A stretch of 64,000 bases of DNA from Fragilariopsis cylindrus CCMP1102 (Eukaryota > Bacillariophyta > Bacillariophyceae > Bacillariales > Bacillariaceae). Location of the stretch: NCBI GenBank assembly GCA_900095095.1, contig FMBT01000318.1, positions 310,001 through 374,000 on the forward strand, read 5' to 3'. Below are positions 1-12,731 of this stretch, piece after piece. The first letter of the stretch is position 1. Each line of letters starts with the position of its first letter. Made by a program: the position numbers and the translations under genes. The notes below the pieces were generated by a model. That model did not search any database, was not told the origin of the DNA, and saw only the letters and a list, made by a program, of their open reading frames with translations.

Positions 1-484
1 CAATTTGTACATTCTTATTTAAACATAATACAGTACAGTATTATCTATTATTATATTATCACTACATGACTAAAATAGACAATTTTCTTCCAACAATTTA
101 GGATTAGCAACTCCTGCCATAACTATAATTGTCCAGCCAACCAGGCAGGCAGGCAGGGTAAGTGGGACAGGAGTGAACCCCATTCCGAACTGTGGTGCAT
201 TGACCTGCACTGCACTGCCAACTAGCTGGTTTGGTCTGGTCTGGTCTAGGGGACTAAATCTCCCAACCAAGTAATAGAATTACATTTACCCTTGTAATGT
301 GTAATCTTATGCTTATTCTAACCATAATGTATATTCTAGTCTATATTACAGTATCCTAGATGTAGGCATAACATGTCAAAGGAACATAAGTATGACTTTT
401 CAGCAACTAAATACTACAGGGCAGGGCCAATGAATGTCAGAATGACTGCTGCTGCCACCACTGCAACCTGATCCATTGTCACAG

Positions 485-518
<34 letters not shown>

Positions 519-814
519 CAACAACCATCATAATTATTTCCTCTTGTAGTGTAAGTAGTTTTAAGAAGTATTGTAAATTCTAGTTAGTAAATTGAGATTG
601 AATTAACCCAGGAAATTATTTTGTTTTTAACGAGAAAAAAACGAACTATTAATCCAAATTGAAATACAAGGTACTTCTTCGCTATGCTCGAATGACATTG
701 CACATTTAAACCTTCGAACATATCATAAAAAACGTATCAAGAATGCGAAAGCAACCCTTTACTTAATACTCACATTCTATTCGACGACATTACATTCGAC
801 TCTATCATGATGTT
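1..814. other. Intergenic, no gene seen
   Basis: No supported gene. Short direct repeats (GGCA and GGTCT units around 144-157 and 232-247) and a GTT microsatellite are present. The small open frames have no recognisable protein features and no codon pattern like the neighbouring genes. Confidence 0.6.
484..518. repeat. (GTT)n microsatellite
   Basis: About eleven perfect GTT units. The same trinucleotide recurs in introns and coding low-complexity tracts elsewhere in the window. Confidence 0.95.
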
Positions 815-3238
815 ATGGCACAGATGAATGATCCATCTACTAATTTCCTTCCACTACCATCACCGATACAAAGGATCATAATAATTCATTTAAATCTCCA
901 TGAATTATGCGTCAATGATGGAACGTCCTTGGGAGAGAACGCATCAATTGAGGAACGGAACGAACAAATTTTGTACTATCATCGAGATAGTCCTTTAGGT
1001 ACCACAGTAGCTGGAGAGGATGAGGAGGACTGGAGCCTGACACAAACGCCGGGCAGTACCACCCTGACGGAAGAAGCAGTAAATTTTGCCGGTTTATGCA
1101 CAGCACTTTACTCGCTACCGACATCGTTGTATATAAACGACGACAACACGACAACGACGATGAATTCATTCCTGAGAATGATGACAACGACAGAACAAAA
1201 TCGATTTACTTTGGGAACTCCCTACTTGTTTTCGTTCCATTAGAGTCAACGTTAGACATTGTTGCAGTAGTACAAGTTTCAAGACTGTATCAAGATGGTA
1301 TTAAATCTGAAACTGGAAGTGCGAGTCCACTTGCAATAAAAGCATCAATCGAACGAAGTCATCGATTATTTTGTATGTTGCGTGGAGGTGGTATTATCCG
1401 TCGACTGAAAAAACAAACTAGTCTTGACAGAATCGATGACACAAAAAATAATGATTTTAACGCTAAGGAGAAGCAAGAAGAAAAACAATATCCGCACTCC
1501 AGTATGAAAAGATTGTTTGATTTAATGAAAAATATCCGAAAAAGTAAGGATCAACTATCGAAAATTGTTGCCTCTTCATCGGATCAGAACTTCGAAGAAA
1601 TATCTCAACATATTAATGATCTCGAAAAGGAAGTTAAATCATTCAAAGAGTCTTTACCTATTCAATCGATTCGTCGAGACCTAGATGCTCATTACAACGA
1701 GTACTTGAGCACATACAACGAAGTTTGTATCCGAAATGGTGGAGCTGGACGAGCGCTCGTAGAAATGATGCCGATTCCAATTGCGCAAGATTCTGGAAAG
1801 CACACTTTCCAATTATCACCCACTCCTGTCCAACCACAATGCTTGGAATCCTTACGACTGTGTATGCGTCAAATTCTACACAATCACTCTTGCAATTCAT
1901 TGAACGAGACGATTCAGATCTACTGCTAGGAATAACGATATTTCACGGTGGTTTCATATACTAGATTCTAATTTTGGGAAAATTGAGATCTCAAATGATT
2001 GTGCGAGTCTATTGATGGCGTATATGGCATCATACAGAACCAAGATGAACCATGCTGCAATGTCTGCTCCCAATAATAAGCCGTCAACGTCGTCGCAAAG
2101 ACAGACGGGAATGTTGAAACGGCTGGCGCTTTCTCTTGGTCCCATGGTCGATGAACCGCTAAATAGGGCAGCAATACTAGGAGAATGGGAGGATACCGAT
2201 ATCTTATCAATACATGATATGCAACAACGAGGACGATTCATACCCTCACCACCGACTTTTATGCTGGGTGCTTCAGATCAAATTTGTAGTCTTTTTTATG
2301 GTGATAAACAAACAAAAAATATATGGGCTCCGCGCGTTACCTTACCTCTATACCTTGAAAATAGCAGCAATCGAGATGAAAGAGACACGAGTATCGATAA
2401 TTTCTTGGATACAAATATGGTCGTATTCGAATTTCGACAGTTTAGCTTTCTGATTTTTACTAATCTTTCATCGACGACTACTAGCCCTTCTTCGCCAGAA
2501 AGTGTCTCTACCATTACTCTACTGATGATGAAATTGGAAGAAGAGCTTTCCGAGGCAGTAATTCATGCATTTCATGATGAAGCGGTAAGCAGTACCAACG
2601 AATCATTACATCAAATAAAGCCCACTGCAAAATATACAAAATCAGAATACATGTCACCAAAGTGGTCGGCCGAACCTGGGCAAGATATCATTTATTTTGA
2701 ACGGTCAAAGCAAAAGATGATATTGCTTCTAGATCCAAAGCATCCATCATCACGCCGAGATGCAAAGAAAAGGAGTTTAGCCAGCAGCAAAGACAAAGGT
2801 CGGGCCCGTCGTTTCATGGGTTTAGTTCCCAAAACTAAGGTCAAGACATTGTCACAATCTCATTCTTTATATCATGGGTCTACAACATTAGAATGGTCGG
2901 CATGGGGACTCGATGTCAGGCATTTGTTAGCATCTCGCTTACCATTAGATGTATGCCTTGCGTTTGATGATATGATACACGAAGTTACAACAAGGAAAGA
3001 TGCACAAGGAGCAGTGTCATTGTCTATTATTAGTGATGTTGGGTTCAAAAACGAAAATGATGACTCATCAGCATCCGTAGTGGAACTTTGTACTTGTATG
3101 CCCTACGGTTGGATATACGCGTTCGCGACCCGAGAAAAAGATCTATATGTGTTTTTTGACAATACAATCTACGTTACTTTCGCTGACGTCCAATCTGCAG
3201 CGTTGCGTATACAAGAAAGATTTGCAGTAACACGATAG
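815..3238 (+). CDS. CCZ1: CCZ1-like vacuolar fusion protein (longin-domain GEF subunit)
   Basis: CCZ1 with MON1 forms the guanine-nucleotide exchange factor for Rab7 on late endosomes and vacuoles. The family pattern is visible: an N-terminal ILYYHRDSP followed by a GLCTALYSL segment (first longin domain), a central segment at 1880-2040 matching the second longin strand set, and a C-terminal TREKDLYVFFDNTIY block. Pieces lie in different frames: frame 2 to about 1128, frame 1 to about 1850, frame 3 over about 1860-1961, frame 2 from 1964. A 65-bp GT-AG intron (1129-1193, GTATAT...ACAG) joins the first two exactly. The changes near 1830-1860 and at 1961 are not explained by any intron I could place and may be indel errors or an unseen intron. 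Family assignment is from motif resemblance only. Confidence 0.55.
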
Positions 3239-3326
3239 TTAATAGTATTCATTAGGATTAATTCAATCATTCTTTTCGAAACAGTCTATTACTAGTCGTG
3301 ATGTCAAATCTTTCTTTCTTTTCGGA

Positions 3327-4080
3327 TTAATGAGGAACATACGGATTGGTGATTTTGAAATAGAAACCAAGAGCGATAAACGATCCAATTGTAATTAATC
3401 CTTTCAGTTGACTATCTTTCTGAAATTTGTCAACTCGAGCTTTCACTTCATCGCCTCTTCCTGAAAACAGAAAAAGAGATTATGTATCAAATTTGTGAAC
3501 ATGCATTATTATGATGTGTATTATGTGTTATTTAGCGGATGGAAATTAATTGAAAGAATTGTATTAAATTTAGAACCGTTTGGGTTACGTTACGCACCTT
3601 CTTTCTCTGCCTCGCCAATCACACCATCCATTAACTTTTTGTACCCCAGCGATTTGTAGTATGCTTCGCCTTTTTGTAATGCATAATTGTTTGGATTGTC
3701 AAGATATGCATTGTATTCCTTTTCTGCTTCTTTTTGTTATGCCTGCGCAAACATCAATCCATCAACAACTTTATCGTACTCCTGACGATTAGTTGTTTTT
3801 TGAAGAGGGCCTATTATCGAGGTGTAATCAATAGAGAGAGAGAGAGAGAGAGACAGGGATGAATGTAAGGTTTTTTCAACGTTTTTTTTTTTTCTTCTAG
3901 ATTAATTGAGTTAAAAAGTCCACCAAATGCTACTAAAAAATCCGTACCAATACCCAATCGAGTTGAGACCTCAATTTTCTTCACCAATATACTCTTCCCG
4001 ACAAATGCTTCAACACCAAACGAATAACATGCGATAGCAAGTAGAGCGAAAAAATACGATTGCTGTTTCGTTGCATTCAT
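3327..4080 (-). CDS. Small plastid-targeted protein with C-terminal membrane helix, unknown function
   Basis: Exon 1 starts at 4080 and encodes a signal peptide ending in VEAFVGK, an ASAFAP-type plastid motif. Exon 2 (3810-3598, acceptor ATAATAG, donor GTGCGT) encodes a charged helical stretch with EAEKEYNAYLDNP and KGEAYYKSLGYKKL. The last exon (3460-3327) follows a clear TTTTCAG acceptor, ends in a hydrophobic helix (LITIGSFIALGFYF) and the tail NPYVPH. The exon 1 donor is uncertain; a purine repeat fills the first intron. Exon 2 contains an in-frame TAA at 3737-3739 within otherwise coherent coding sequence, so either the gene is broken here or the base call is wrong. No family recognised. 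Confidence 0.55.
3832..3853. repeat. (AG)n microsatellite in an intron
   Basis: Eleven AG units inside the first intron of the small plastid-protein gene. On the gene strand it reads CT-rich just before the acceptor and may serve as its pyrimidine tract. Confidence 0.9.
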
Positions 4081-4265
4081 TATAGTCTCTTCTTTACATA
4101 TGGGGTTGTTGTTCCGGTTATTACAAAAGACACTTATATCTATTATTTAATTTATGTATTATTCGAAGATTGAAGTGAGAATTGAGAACTGAACAGTTCT
4201 AAAATAATTTTCCATTTCAATTCTTACTGCACATAAAAATGATAAAAATGGGGGTAGAAAAGTTG

Positions 4266-4649
4266 TTAGTATAACGTCTCTCTAAGTAGTTTACGATGCG
4301 CGACGAGAATCATATTTTTGTTGAACTTCAAGTATACATCATGGAGTTTTCTTGTTAGGGTGCCGTCAAAATACTTCGGATCCGGATGCCTGTAATAACG
4401 TAATATCAATATATCAAACAGATTACTGTTGCTATTCATAGATTTTGTATCACGGACACTTGTTGGAGATGACTGATGACTTGATACACCGTTCTTGAAT
4501 ACTTCTCCTGTTGATGCACGTCGACGAAGGATACGATGACTACCACTACCACCACCACCACTACTCTTGCTCTTGTTGTTACCACGACTCATCTTGCTCT
4601 TGGCTTGTCTTGCTAAGTTTGTGGGTGTGTCATCTAATATAATCATCAT
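4266..4649 (-). CDS. Hypothetical basic protein, 127 aa
   Basis: Single open frame. The N-terminal half is disordered, with a Ser/Gly-rich linker and basic clusters (HRILRRRAS). The C-terminal half looks folded and aromatic (FDILILRYYRHPDP, DVYLKFNKNMI). No family recognised. It is divergent from the gene starting at 4785. Support is the sensible composition of the C-terminal half and the isolated position, so moderate only. Confidence 0.4.
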   Translation of the reverse strand: MMIILDDTPTNLARQAKSKMSRGNNKSKSSGGGGSGSHRILRRRASTGEVFKNGVSSHQSSPTSVRDTKSMNSNSNLFDILILRYYRHPDPKYFDGTLTRKLHDVYLKFNKNMILVAHRKLLRETLY

Positions 4650-4784
4650 TACTATCTCTCTTGTGTCTATTCACACTTTTATCTCTTCTTCAAAATTTAA
4701 AACCCCACTTCATGAACGACAAGACTAATAAAATTGACAATACAGTAACTCAACTCTTTCTCTCATACAATATACGCAGCAAAC

Positions 4785-6193
4785 ATGGGTCAAATCAGGC
4801 ATGACCAAAAGACCAGGAACTATCCGCCCTTATTTTGGCTTAAAATGTTCCTCGTCATCCTTCTTATAGGATCTCTTATTTGCACAATTCTACTTTATCC
4901 TACTTCCTACTTCCTACAACGAAGAATCTCATCCATTTCTTACCGCCGTCAGCAAAATTGATCAAGGAACTCAAACAGGTGCACAATATGTATCATCTTC
5001 ATTGGCACCTCCATCGCTAGTAGCAGGGCCCAAAAGGAAAACTTGGGACAACTGGCCAGCAATTGCTTATGAAAAAGTAGGCGTACCACTTGTCACCAAA
5101 GGGAAATCGTTCTACCACAACGCCCATGATCTCTATTTTCAAAAAGACGCTAATGGGAAAACTCTCATGGATGAGTTCCTTGAGGTGTACAAGAATCGCC
5201 CTGATCCAGTGAACATGTGCGGCATTCGTATCAACCACGCCATGGCTCTGTTCTTAGCTGTGAAACAAATCCAACCAACTCTCGTGGTAGAATCGGGTGT
5301 GAATGCTGGAGTCTCGACCTATTTCATCCGGGCGGCATCGCCAATAACGAAGATCTTTGCAATTGACCCGCTGGAAGTACCCATTTGTAATCAAGGTGAT
5401 AGATGGATTGATTCATCTAGGTTGACCACCAATTATACAGGAAAAAAATTTGTCGATCTCATGGATCTTGATTGGAAGGGCATGGTTGCGAAGGGAGAGA
5501 TTGATCCCGACTCCACTCTTGTCTTTATTGATGATCATCTGCATGCTTTTAAGAGGATCGCTGGTGTTATGAAGTTTGGGGTCCGACATATCGTGGTGGA
5601 AGATAACTACAAGTACGGAGAAGGTGTGTCCAACCAATATTGTGGCACGGTACTGTGTGTTGCATATTTGTATCTGGTATTTCTTCACACGCCTTCAATC
5701 AACGAAACCCATGCTATGCATAACGATGCTTTTTGAACTGACTGTACTAACTCTTTCTTTGCTATTTGTAAATAATTTGCAATGTTAATGCATTGTAATA
5801 GGAGCAACTATGGACGACAAGAGAAGTACACCGAAACAAATGTTCCTTGGTAAAGAGTGGAAGAAGGAAGGAGATTGGCTGTTCAACAATATCGTGGCAT
5901 ACGCAGAGTTTCCCCCCATCGTACCTCCGATTATGGCACAGGCGAACACAGATGAAAGAAAGAGAGCGGGAGGGTTCATGGTTGCCGTAGATGACAATAC
6001 CGATATAGTCAGCCCGATGTTAAGGCCTGATTTGAGAGAAGAAGATATGAAACTCTACAAACACATTGCAGCTACCTTGGGCATCGATCCAAGTCTAAAG
6101 GATAAAATGAGTTATATGCAATTCATGAATTACAATCAGATTTGTCATTTGGAGCTTTTACCGATGCCTCCTACTCTCCTGTATGAAAAGTAA
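4785..6193 (+). CDS. Membrane-anchored class I methyltransferase-like protein
   Basis: An ATG at 4785 opens a type II anchor: short basic cytosolic end, then a helix around FLVILLIGSLICTILLY. Frame 3 then stops, while frame 1 continues sensibly (EESHPFLTAVSKIDQG and onward). The switch falls in a CCTACTT tandem repeat at 4899-4917, and removing one 7-bp unit joins both parts. The main domain has a glycine-rich VVESGVNAGVSTYFIRA motif, an acidic IFAIDPL, and TLVFIDDHLHAFKRI, typical of Rossmann methyltransferase or cephalosporin-hydroxylase-like folds. An intron at 5624-5801 (GTGTGT...ATAG) splits VEDNYKYGEG and restores the frame into 5802-6193. The substrate cannot be told from the sequence. 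A start at 5002 without the anchor is the alternative. Confidence 0.6.
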
Positions 6194-6690
6194 TAATTGA
6201 TTCTGTTTTGTTTATGAACGATGAACCGAATAAGAACCCTTATATAATAGCTAGGTAATAATTTTAAATCAGAAGATGTGTATCCGTAACTCTATCCCGT
6301 ACCTACTATTATTAATTGATTAAAGGAAGTTCTAAAAACTCGCAACAAAAATGGTGGAAATTAAAAGATAAGAGGAACTAAGAATCGGTCGGCAAAGAGT
6401 TGAATGTGAAGTCGGATCATAAATACCGACGGTGATCTTGGATCTTCCTGTGTTATCTCTTCACCACCTATGGTGATATTTGATCTTCTTCAATTGATAA
6501 TGGAATCATAAATACCGGTCATGATACCTGTATTGACAGTTTAAATTTCAACAATCAGCTACAGTATTGATTAAGAATGATATTTTTGTTGTCAAAGGTA
6601 AGATTTTACATTATTGATTGACTGACCTAAACCACCCTGGATCATATTCCTATATTAACATACATCTTCCATTCTTCGTTGACACTGTCG
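6194..6690. other. Intergenic, diverged short repeats
   Basis: No gene seen. An imperfect repeat containing ATCATAAATACCG occurs near 6416 and 6506. The two flanking genes converge here, so this is probably shared 3' sequence. Confidence 0.5.
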
Positions 6691-8527
6691 CTATGAATTT
6701 TCCTTCAGTTTCTTTTTAATATTATTATTTCCCTGGCCTTCCCCTTTCCTTTTTTTAGTTCTCTTGCCACGACGACCACCTACCTGCAGACGTAGTTCCT
6801 TTACGAGATCTTCATCCAACTCATTGTGCCCCGTATCAGGGCATAGCTTAGTACCAGTTAGTATAAAACCCCCACTCTGTGTCATGTTCATACTTGGATG
6901 AGTTCTTCCTGGTAAAACTTGGTATTCACGCATCCAGGTATCACTAAGACGTAGATTGATTGCAAGCTTTTTCTTTTGAAGTTCCATAAAGCATTCCGTT
7001 AGTGGTTCGATGTATTCGCAATATACAACAAACGGTGACGATGGAGCCAGGAGTGGTAGAAGACCCAGGAGAGTTGCCGTTGGATCATAACGGACTGCGA
7101 TAATTATCTTTTTGAAGGGACGTGTGCGCGAGTTGAAAATGAAGAGTTTGGAATAAGAAGAGAAAAAGTTGTGAGCAAGTAATGAATCTAAAAGTTGAAT
7201 CAATCTCATCATCCAGCCTCTCGTTATTCGTAGCCACGTACCGCATCACTCTTTCTTCTTTCCAACCATTGTTTGCTTTCCATAGGCGTGTGACGTATGA
7301 GCTTTCTCGCAAATCTAGCGCATCTCTTTGCTAGGAATTGCTTCTTTTCTCGAGTAGTCTCCATCTTTTCCACGTGAACTCTAGTGTGATCTTGTAGTGG
7401 ACAGGGCCAAATCAAAGCCTCGCGATCTGCCTTTTCTGAGTCAATTACTTCCAGATTATTCGACGACGTCGTATCAACGTCATCGTCAGCAAATACATCA
7501 CCGGAATGAACCCATTTTATTGAGAAATTTTCGGCAAAGCTTAGGTTGTAGCGTTGAACCATTTCAAGGAATGATGGTTGTTGAGAATCGTATATTGAGA
7601 GAATCTTTCCATAGCCACCCATTCGCCATGCAAGTGCTCCCGTAATGACTCCCATGCATTGTTCGTATACCAAACTTGACAACCAGCGCTTATATTCGAA
7701 TGACTCAGAATCTGTCCAAGAGTATCCTCTCTCATGTTTAGAAGTTGACGGGGTCTATTTGAAAAGACTGCTTCGCATATCGAATAAGGTGTACATCGTA
7801 CAATACGGCAACGTTGCTGGTATTTCATCTGTTTTTTAGCTATGTACTTTGCCTTGCTAAATTCTGTTTTTTGTCCGAACGTCGAAGAATTTTCAATCAA
7901 TTTATCCACAATAACAGAACCATGTGTTCCCACCTGTCTCATTTGTTCAATTTGATGATCCTGGATACCTTGTGCCTCATTGTTGTCAATCAAGTCTCTG
8001 TTGTCATTTTTTTGTTCAGAATCTACGGAAGGAAATGTACTATCTTCAGCGTTGGCTTCCTCGCTTTCGAGTCCCGATGATACCCCAGGAGCTGTTCCTC
8101 CAGAAGATAGAATCGCAGGATAATTTGGAATGACGTCCTCGCCTTCTGGAAGAGGGTTGAGACAAGCTGCACCCAACTCCAAGACTGTTCCGTAGGAAAG
8201 ACCAATCAAATTAGAAGTGGGGTACGATCGTTTGTTGATCTTGACAGGGGTTGATTTTCCTTTCCGACCCTTTACCGCCTGAGCAAAAATCTGCCTATTA
8301 TCAGCAAAAACTAGAATGAAATAATCTCCCTCTCTTAAAACATTTGATGGTTCCTTCAGCAAAGGATCGTTTGACATACTCGCACTATCCTCTGTATTGG
8401 ATAGTATTGGGTTACCATTATTATTAGTGGTATCTTCTATCGGTATATCATTCGTGGGTGCAACATCAACTTGCATATCGACATTTCCGTCTACCATTTT
8501 ACTTCGCTCTTCCTCTATCAACAACAA
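6691..8527 (-). CDS. TRM6: tRNA (adenine58-N1)-methyltransferase non-catalytic subunit TRM6
   Basis: TRM6 (Gcd10) pairs with TRM61 to make m1A58 in tRNAs, including initiator tRNA, in the nucleus. The order of family blocks is intact: an N-terminal beta-rich region (EGDYFILVFADNRQIFAQ), the signature DKLIENSSTFGQKTEFSKAKY, the block around REDTLGQILSHSNISAGCQV, LVYEQCMGVITGALAWRMGG, then RYDPTATLLGLLPLLAPS and LRLSDTWMREYQVLPGRTHP, with a Lys-rich tail. The frame breaks between GCQV and LVYE at an AAA run (7672-7674); one more base would restore it with no intron possible. A short intron of about 50 bp near 7188-7241 (TTTTAG acceptor) joins the last coding block; the donor is uncertain. The start could also be the Met eleven codons in (MVDGN). 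Confidence 0.85.
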
Positions 8528-9268
8528 GATTACCGTATTAATTATGAAATTTAAAAATACTTTCTGCTATTTTTTCATTTTTCAGATCTGAGATTACCTA
8601 ACTTGTTAACTTTTAAGTGATGTTTTTTTAACGCGAATTTGGATGGTTGTTGAGTTGAGTGATTCCTTCTCTTCGATCATTGCTCATTCATTCATTTTTT
8701 CAATTTTTTCTCAATCGCGCGACGAGGACATTCATACATTCGGGTCTCTTACAGCTACAGGTACTTCAAGTACTGTACTCATACTTGTACAACCAAAGAT
8801 AATAGAACCCAACAAACGATGTGGAATTGCATCAGGAGACACATTTGCTAAATTTATTTCATTTCATTTCATCAAGCAAGGCAACACCACAAACAGAAAT
8901 TAGAGGAAGATATCAAGATAGGAATTAATGCTGATGCTTCAAGCTAATAATTAATACTACTACTAATAATACATATTCTCTAAAAAAAGTTACAATTTTG
9001 CAAATTATGAATCAATCTGAGGACTATTATTATTATTATTCCATAATTTAAATAAATATATGGGCAGAACTTATAAATAGAAAATTCGATTCTTGAAGCT
9101 GTCATAATATAAATGCCATGAACTTTCTGTTTACACTTACGATTACAGGGTCGTGCGTTTTTCACTGTGCACAATACTCCATAATTGTTTTGAGGGCTGA
9201 GGTGTGAACAGTTGGCTCTAACACTATTTTTCATACAACAGTATATTATATACAGTAATATTATTGTT
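8528..9268. other. Intergenic, nothing recognised
   Basis: AT-rich sequence upstream of TRM6 and downstream of the next minus-strand gene. An 86-codon plus-strand frame at 8643-8903 has no recognisable features and is not called. Confidence 0.5.
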
Positions 9269-10420
9269 CTACTTTGTCTCTGCTCGGCTGGTTTTTTGTT
9301 TTCTTTGCTTGCTATTGCTATCGCTTATTTTTGTTTTTCGTCCTAGTGCCGAAAAATCAACAGTAATATCGTCGCCTGGCCTCATGGTTTTTTAAAATTG
9401 ATTAATGCATAAATTTTCATCGAATGTGAAGTCGTCCAAAAATATCCATACTGATACTGATACAGACACATATACAGAATGTTACCTGACAATTATTTGA
9501 TGGATGGTTGAACTACTCACGATGTTATCATTTCCGATCAAGGGTTTCATTCCATAATGAAAAAACAAGCAACAAGCAAGCAAGCAACAACAACAACATA
9601 TATTTTGTTCTTGCGTTGCGTTTCATCATCGAACATATATATATGAATGTAGCACCCCTTCATTACTCCCCCACAAAAAAAAACACTGCCTCATTCATCT
9701 TTCCTGATCGCATGTGATGCGCAGATAGAAATGGAAAAGATGACTTTCGAATTTTGTTTCTCTGAATAAAATAAATTATTGTGGCACCGCCCGAATTTGT
9801 TCTTCCACTCTGCTTTCTAAGGAGCATCCCTGGATAGATATATGATTTTGACAACGAAATGGCAAATGTTATGGTAAGTTTCAATCCAACAATGATATCA
9901 GTGGAACAAAACACAACAAACGGAAGAAGTACAAAGAAAAAACCCGAAACAGAAAGTCAAATTACCGAATACATAAATACGCATACACACACAAATAAAG
10001 ACGCACCTTTAACATCTCTGATCCAGTTTGCATCATATAAAATTCTGAATTATCAAATTCTTCCGACTTGCTTAGTTTTAAGTAAAATGTACGTTCAGCC
10101 GAAGTTAAAAGATGAGTCGTCGTTGTTGATCTTGTTGCTGTTTCGGATTGTTTAAATGATGATGCAATTATTGAGGAGGACGGAAAATACGGAGCAGATG
10201 TCGGTGTATTTGAGGCGCTTATTATTTCTGTATCTAGCTCGGTTTCTAATATTGAACTATAACTATCGCTGGTAGTAAAACTGAAATTCTCCTCCAGTAC
10301 TGCCTCCGTCTCTTGCTGTATCAGCCTCTCTTTTCTAGCTCCAAAAACAAAATAATGAAATAGAGCTTGAATGACGACTACACTTATCCAAGCAACTATC
10401 GAAATAGAAACCTCTAGCAT
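9269..10420 (-). CDS. Small membrane protein with coiled-coil and basic tail, provisional exon structure
   Basis: Exon 1 (10420 to about 10008, donor GTGCGT after QTGSEMLK) starts with a membrane helix (ISIVAWISVVVIQALFHYFVFG) and a Ser/Thr-rich linker. A likely middle exon (about 9829-9788, acceptor TATCCAG) encodes CSLESRVEEQIRA. The last exon (about 9388-9269) encodes PGDDITVDFSALGRKTK and a Lys/Arg/Ser tail, then TAG. The junction into the last exon does not keep phase with any GT-AG pair I could find, so coordinates there are provisional. Function unknown. Confidence 0.4.
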
Positions 10421-11636
10421 AGTTGCTGTTGTAATTGTTTATGATATTTGTATTCTTTTAGGTGTGTGAACAGTACAATGTAGTTACTGTAGTACAGTTG
10501 AGGAGTCGAGACCTTGATGTTTGTTAGTTTCGTTCAGCATTGAAGTTTTTGAGTTTTTATGATTTCAGATGATTTGAACTTGCTACAAGTTTGTACTGGT
10601 CATTGCGATATGTGTAAACCCTTCTGTGTACTGACTGACTGTAGAGTACAAGTCCCAATGAGTTTTGTGAGGCCAAGAACTGTTGGATTATGCCTTTCGT
10701 CAAATGAAATTCCCGAAAGAACAATTCTAACCGTTTGCTGTCTGTTTTTTTTGTTTTTACAGAATTATATATGCGCATAACTGTCAGCATTGGTTTGTCT
10801 CCAAAACTACGGTGGTACTACGGTACGGTACCGGTGTATAACAAAAGATCCAGTAAGCTACTTAGCTAGCTACGGTAGCTTTTACAGTAGGGAATATTTG
10901 ACAAACAATCCAACACTGGACCTAGCTAGTAGTAGGACCTATAATATAGTAGCTGCACTTTACACTTCTTACTTGTATTGTGTCGATACAGGCTGGATCC
11001 CTAGGTAGTAACCATACAATTTCACAACTACTTTTGGCACGGTCAGTTCTGTTCACTTTTCTGCTATGCCTGGTATAACATGACTGTATTCAGCCACTGT
11101 ATCACATATACATTATTTGTTGGGTGAATCTACAGAAGTTATGTCCAATTAGTTCCAAAGTAAATGTTGAGGCAGAAATAACTAGTCATCTTAGATTATA
11201 ATATATTAGTATTATGATTTATGATGTGAAACATAACTTTAAAAGATCTGTACAGCAGAATCAACACTATAGAAAGTCCAACAACACTGTGTAATATTGA
11301 ATACGATATGATGCAGTCTCAGTGTATGCTGTATATATGAGTCAAAGTTGCATTGGTAATTGGTGCAAGTACTTGTTCATTGTTTACCAGCATAATACTT
11401 TCCAAAGGAAAGATTTTTTTGAATGTGGGAACATGACTAATTCGCAGGACAAAGAATTAACTAAAGAGGGAGAATTCAAAGAAATCAGCATAGTAGTAGC
11501 AACAAATTTATCTCCCCATTCATGAGTACTGTATTAAATGAAATATAATGCGAGGCTTCAAACCAAAGCACAGAGAATATTCAACTTCACAGCAAGGAAT
11601 AGTTGACTAGTTTGAGTTTGATGATGTATAAATTTA
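10421..11636. other. Intergenic, nothing recognised
   Basis: About 1.2 kb of AT-rich sequence with several TACTGTA/TACAGTA words (for example 10485-10491) and short GGTAC-rich palindromes near 10812-10830. Open frames here are short and featureless. Confidence 0.5.
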
Positions 11637-12699
11637 TTAGTTACTCAGGTTGATCAAGTTGGGCATATTTGTTACACGAGAGTATACATTTTCTCGATCA
11701 TCTACCTTCTTGGAACAATTTATTTCGAATTCATACATAACTGGGGGGACGTGATCAATAGAAACACCTGCTATTTCGTATACTTTCACCAAAACAGATC
11801 GCAACATTCCTTCTGCCGTATCCTAAAGGAAAAAAAGATTCAAATATCAACATATATAGGAGACGACGTAAAAAATTATGAGAAAAATGAATATATATAA
11901 AGTTGTAGAATTATAACTCTAAAAAAAGATAAATTGTATGACAATCTTCTTTTTTTATCCCATATTTCATTCGAAAAAAACTTACCTGAATTCTCTGCCG
12001 CTCGATTACTGCAGCAGAATCATCGCTTACCGGACGAGGGGTGTTATTGACGACAACACGTAAATGCCATTGCTCCCAACTTCAAATAGTAATAGATATG
12101 TGAGAATTCAGAGTAGTAAGGTAAGTAAGTAAGAGAGTGAGTGAGGAAAGGATCGCGACAAAACAAACAAAACAAACACGTACAGTAATTAGGAACGAAT
12201 TTCAACTTACACAACTCGTTCTTCATTCGAAACAAGACCAAAAAGCTGTTGCGTCTTCCTCCGTTCAAAGAAACTTAAGGTTAATCCACCCTATATATTA
12301 AATATAAAGACACATTGCATATTATGAAGGAAAAGAGAAACAAGTAACGTTTTTGTGTGAGCGTGTATCTTCGTATGACGTTACTACATTTATTTTGTAC
12401 AGTACAGTATCGTTCGTTCGTTTGTTCATTTCGCATATGATGGTTTAATATATATATATATATATATATATACATAAAAAGATTATATACTTCTTGTATT
12501 GTACGTACACTTAAAAGTTCAGGACCAATTTGGGAAAGTTTCATTAAGAAATTTTGTATTGATTGGTCTACTCTCTTATCAACATCATAATTCAAAGTTG
12601 ATAGTGACGAAGATGTTGCAATACGTGGGTACGTCAAAAAGTCGAATCCTTCACATTCTACATCCCGTGGAGAGACCGGTCCCGGTGAACGAATGCTGT

Positions 12700-12731
<32 letters not shown>

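Noticed and set aside
7224-7682. Separate gene for the LVYEQC...GYE block
   Set aside because: It is the middle of TRM6, displaced by a one-base frame break; the family order continues on both sides.
8643-8903. 86-codon plus-strand frame
   Set aside because: No motif, no splice context and no neighbour logic.
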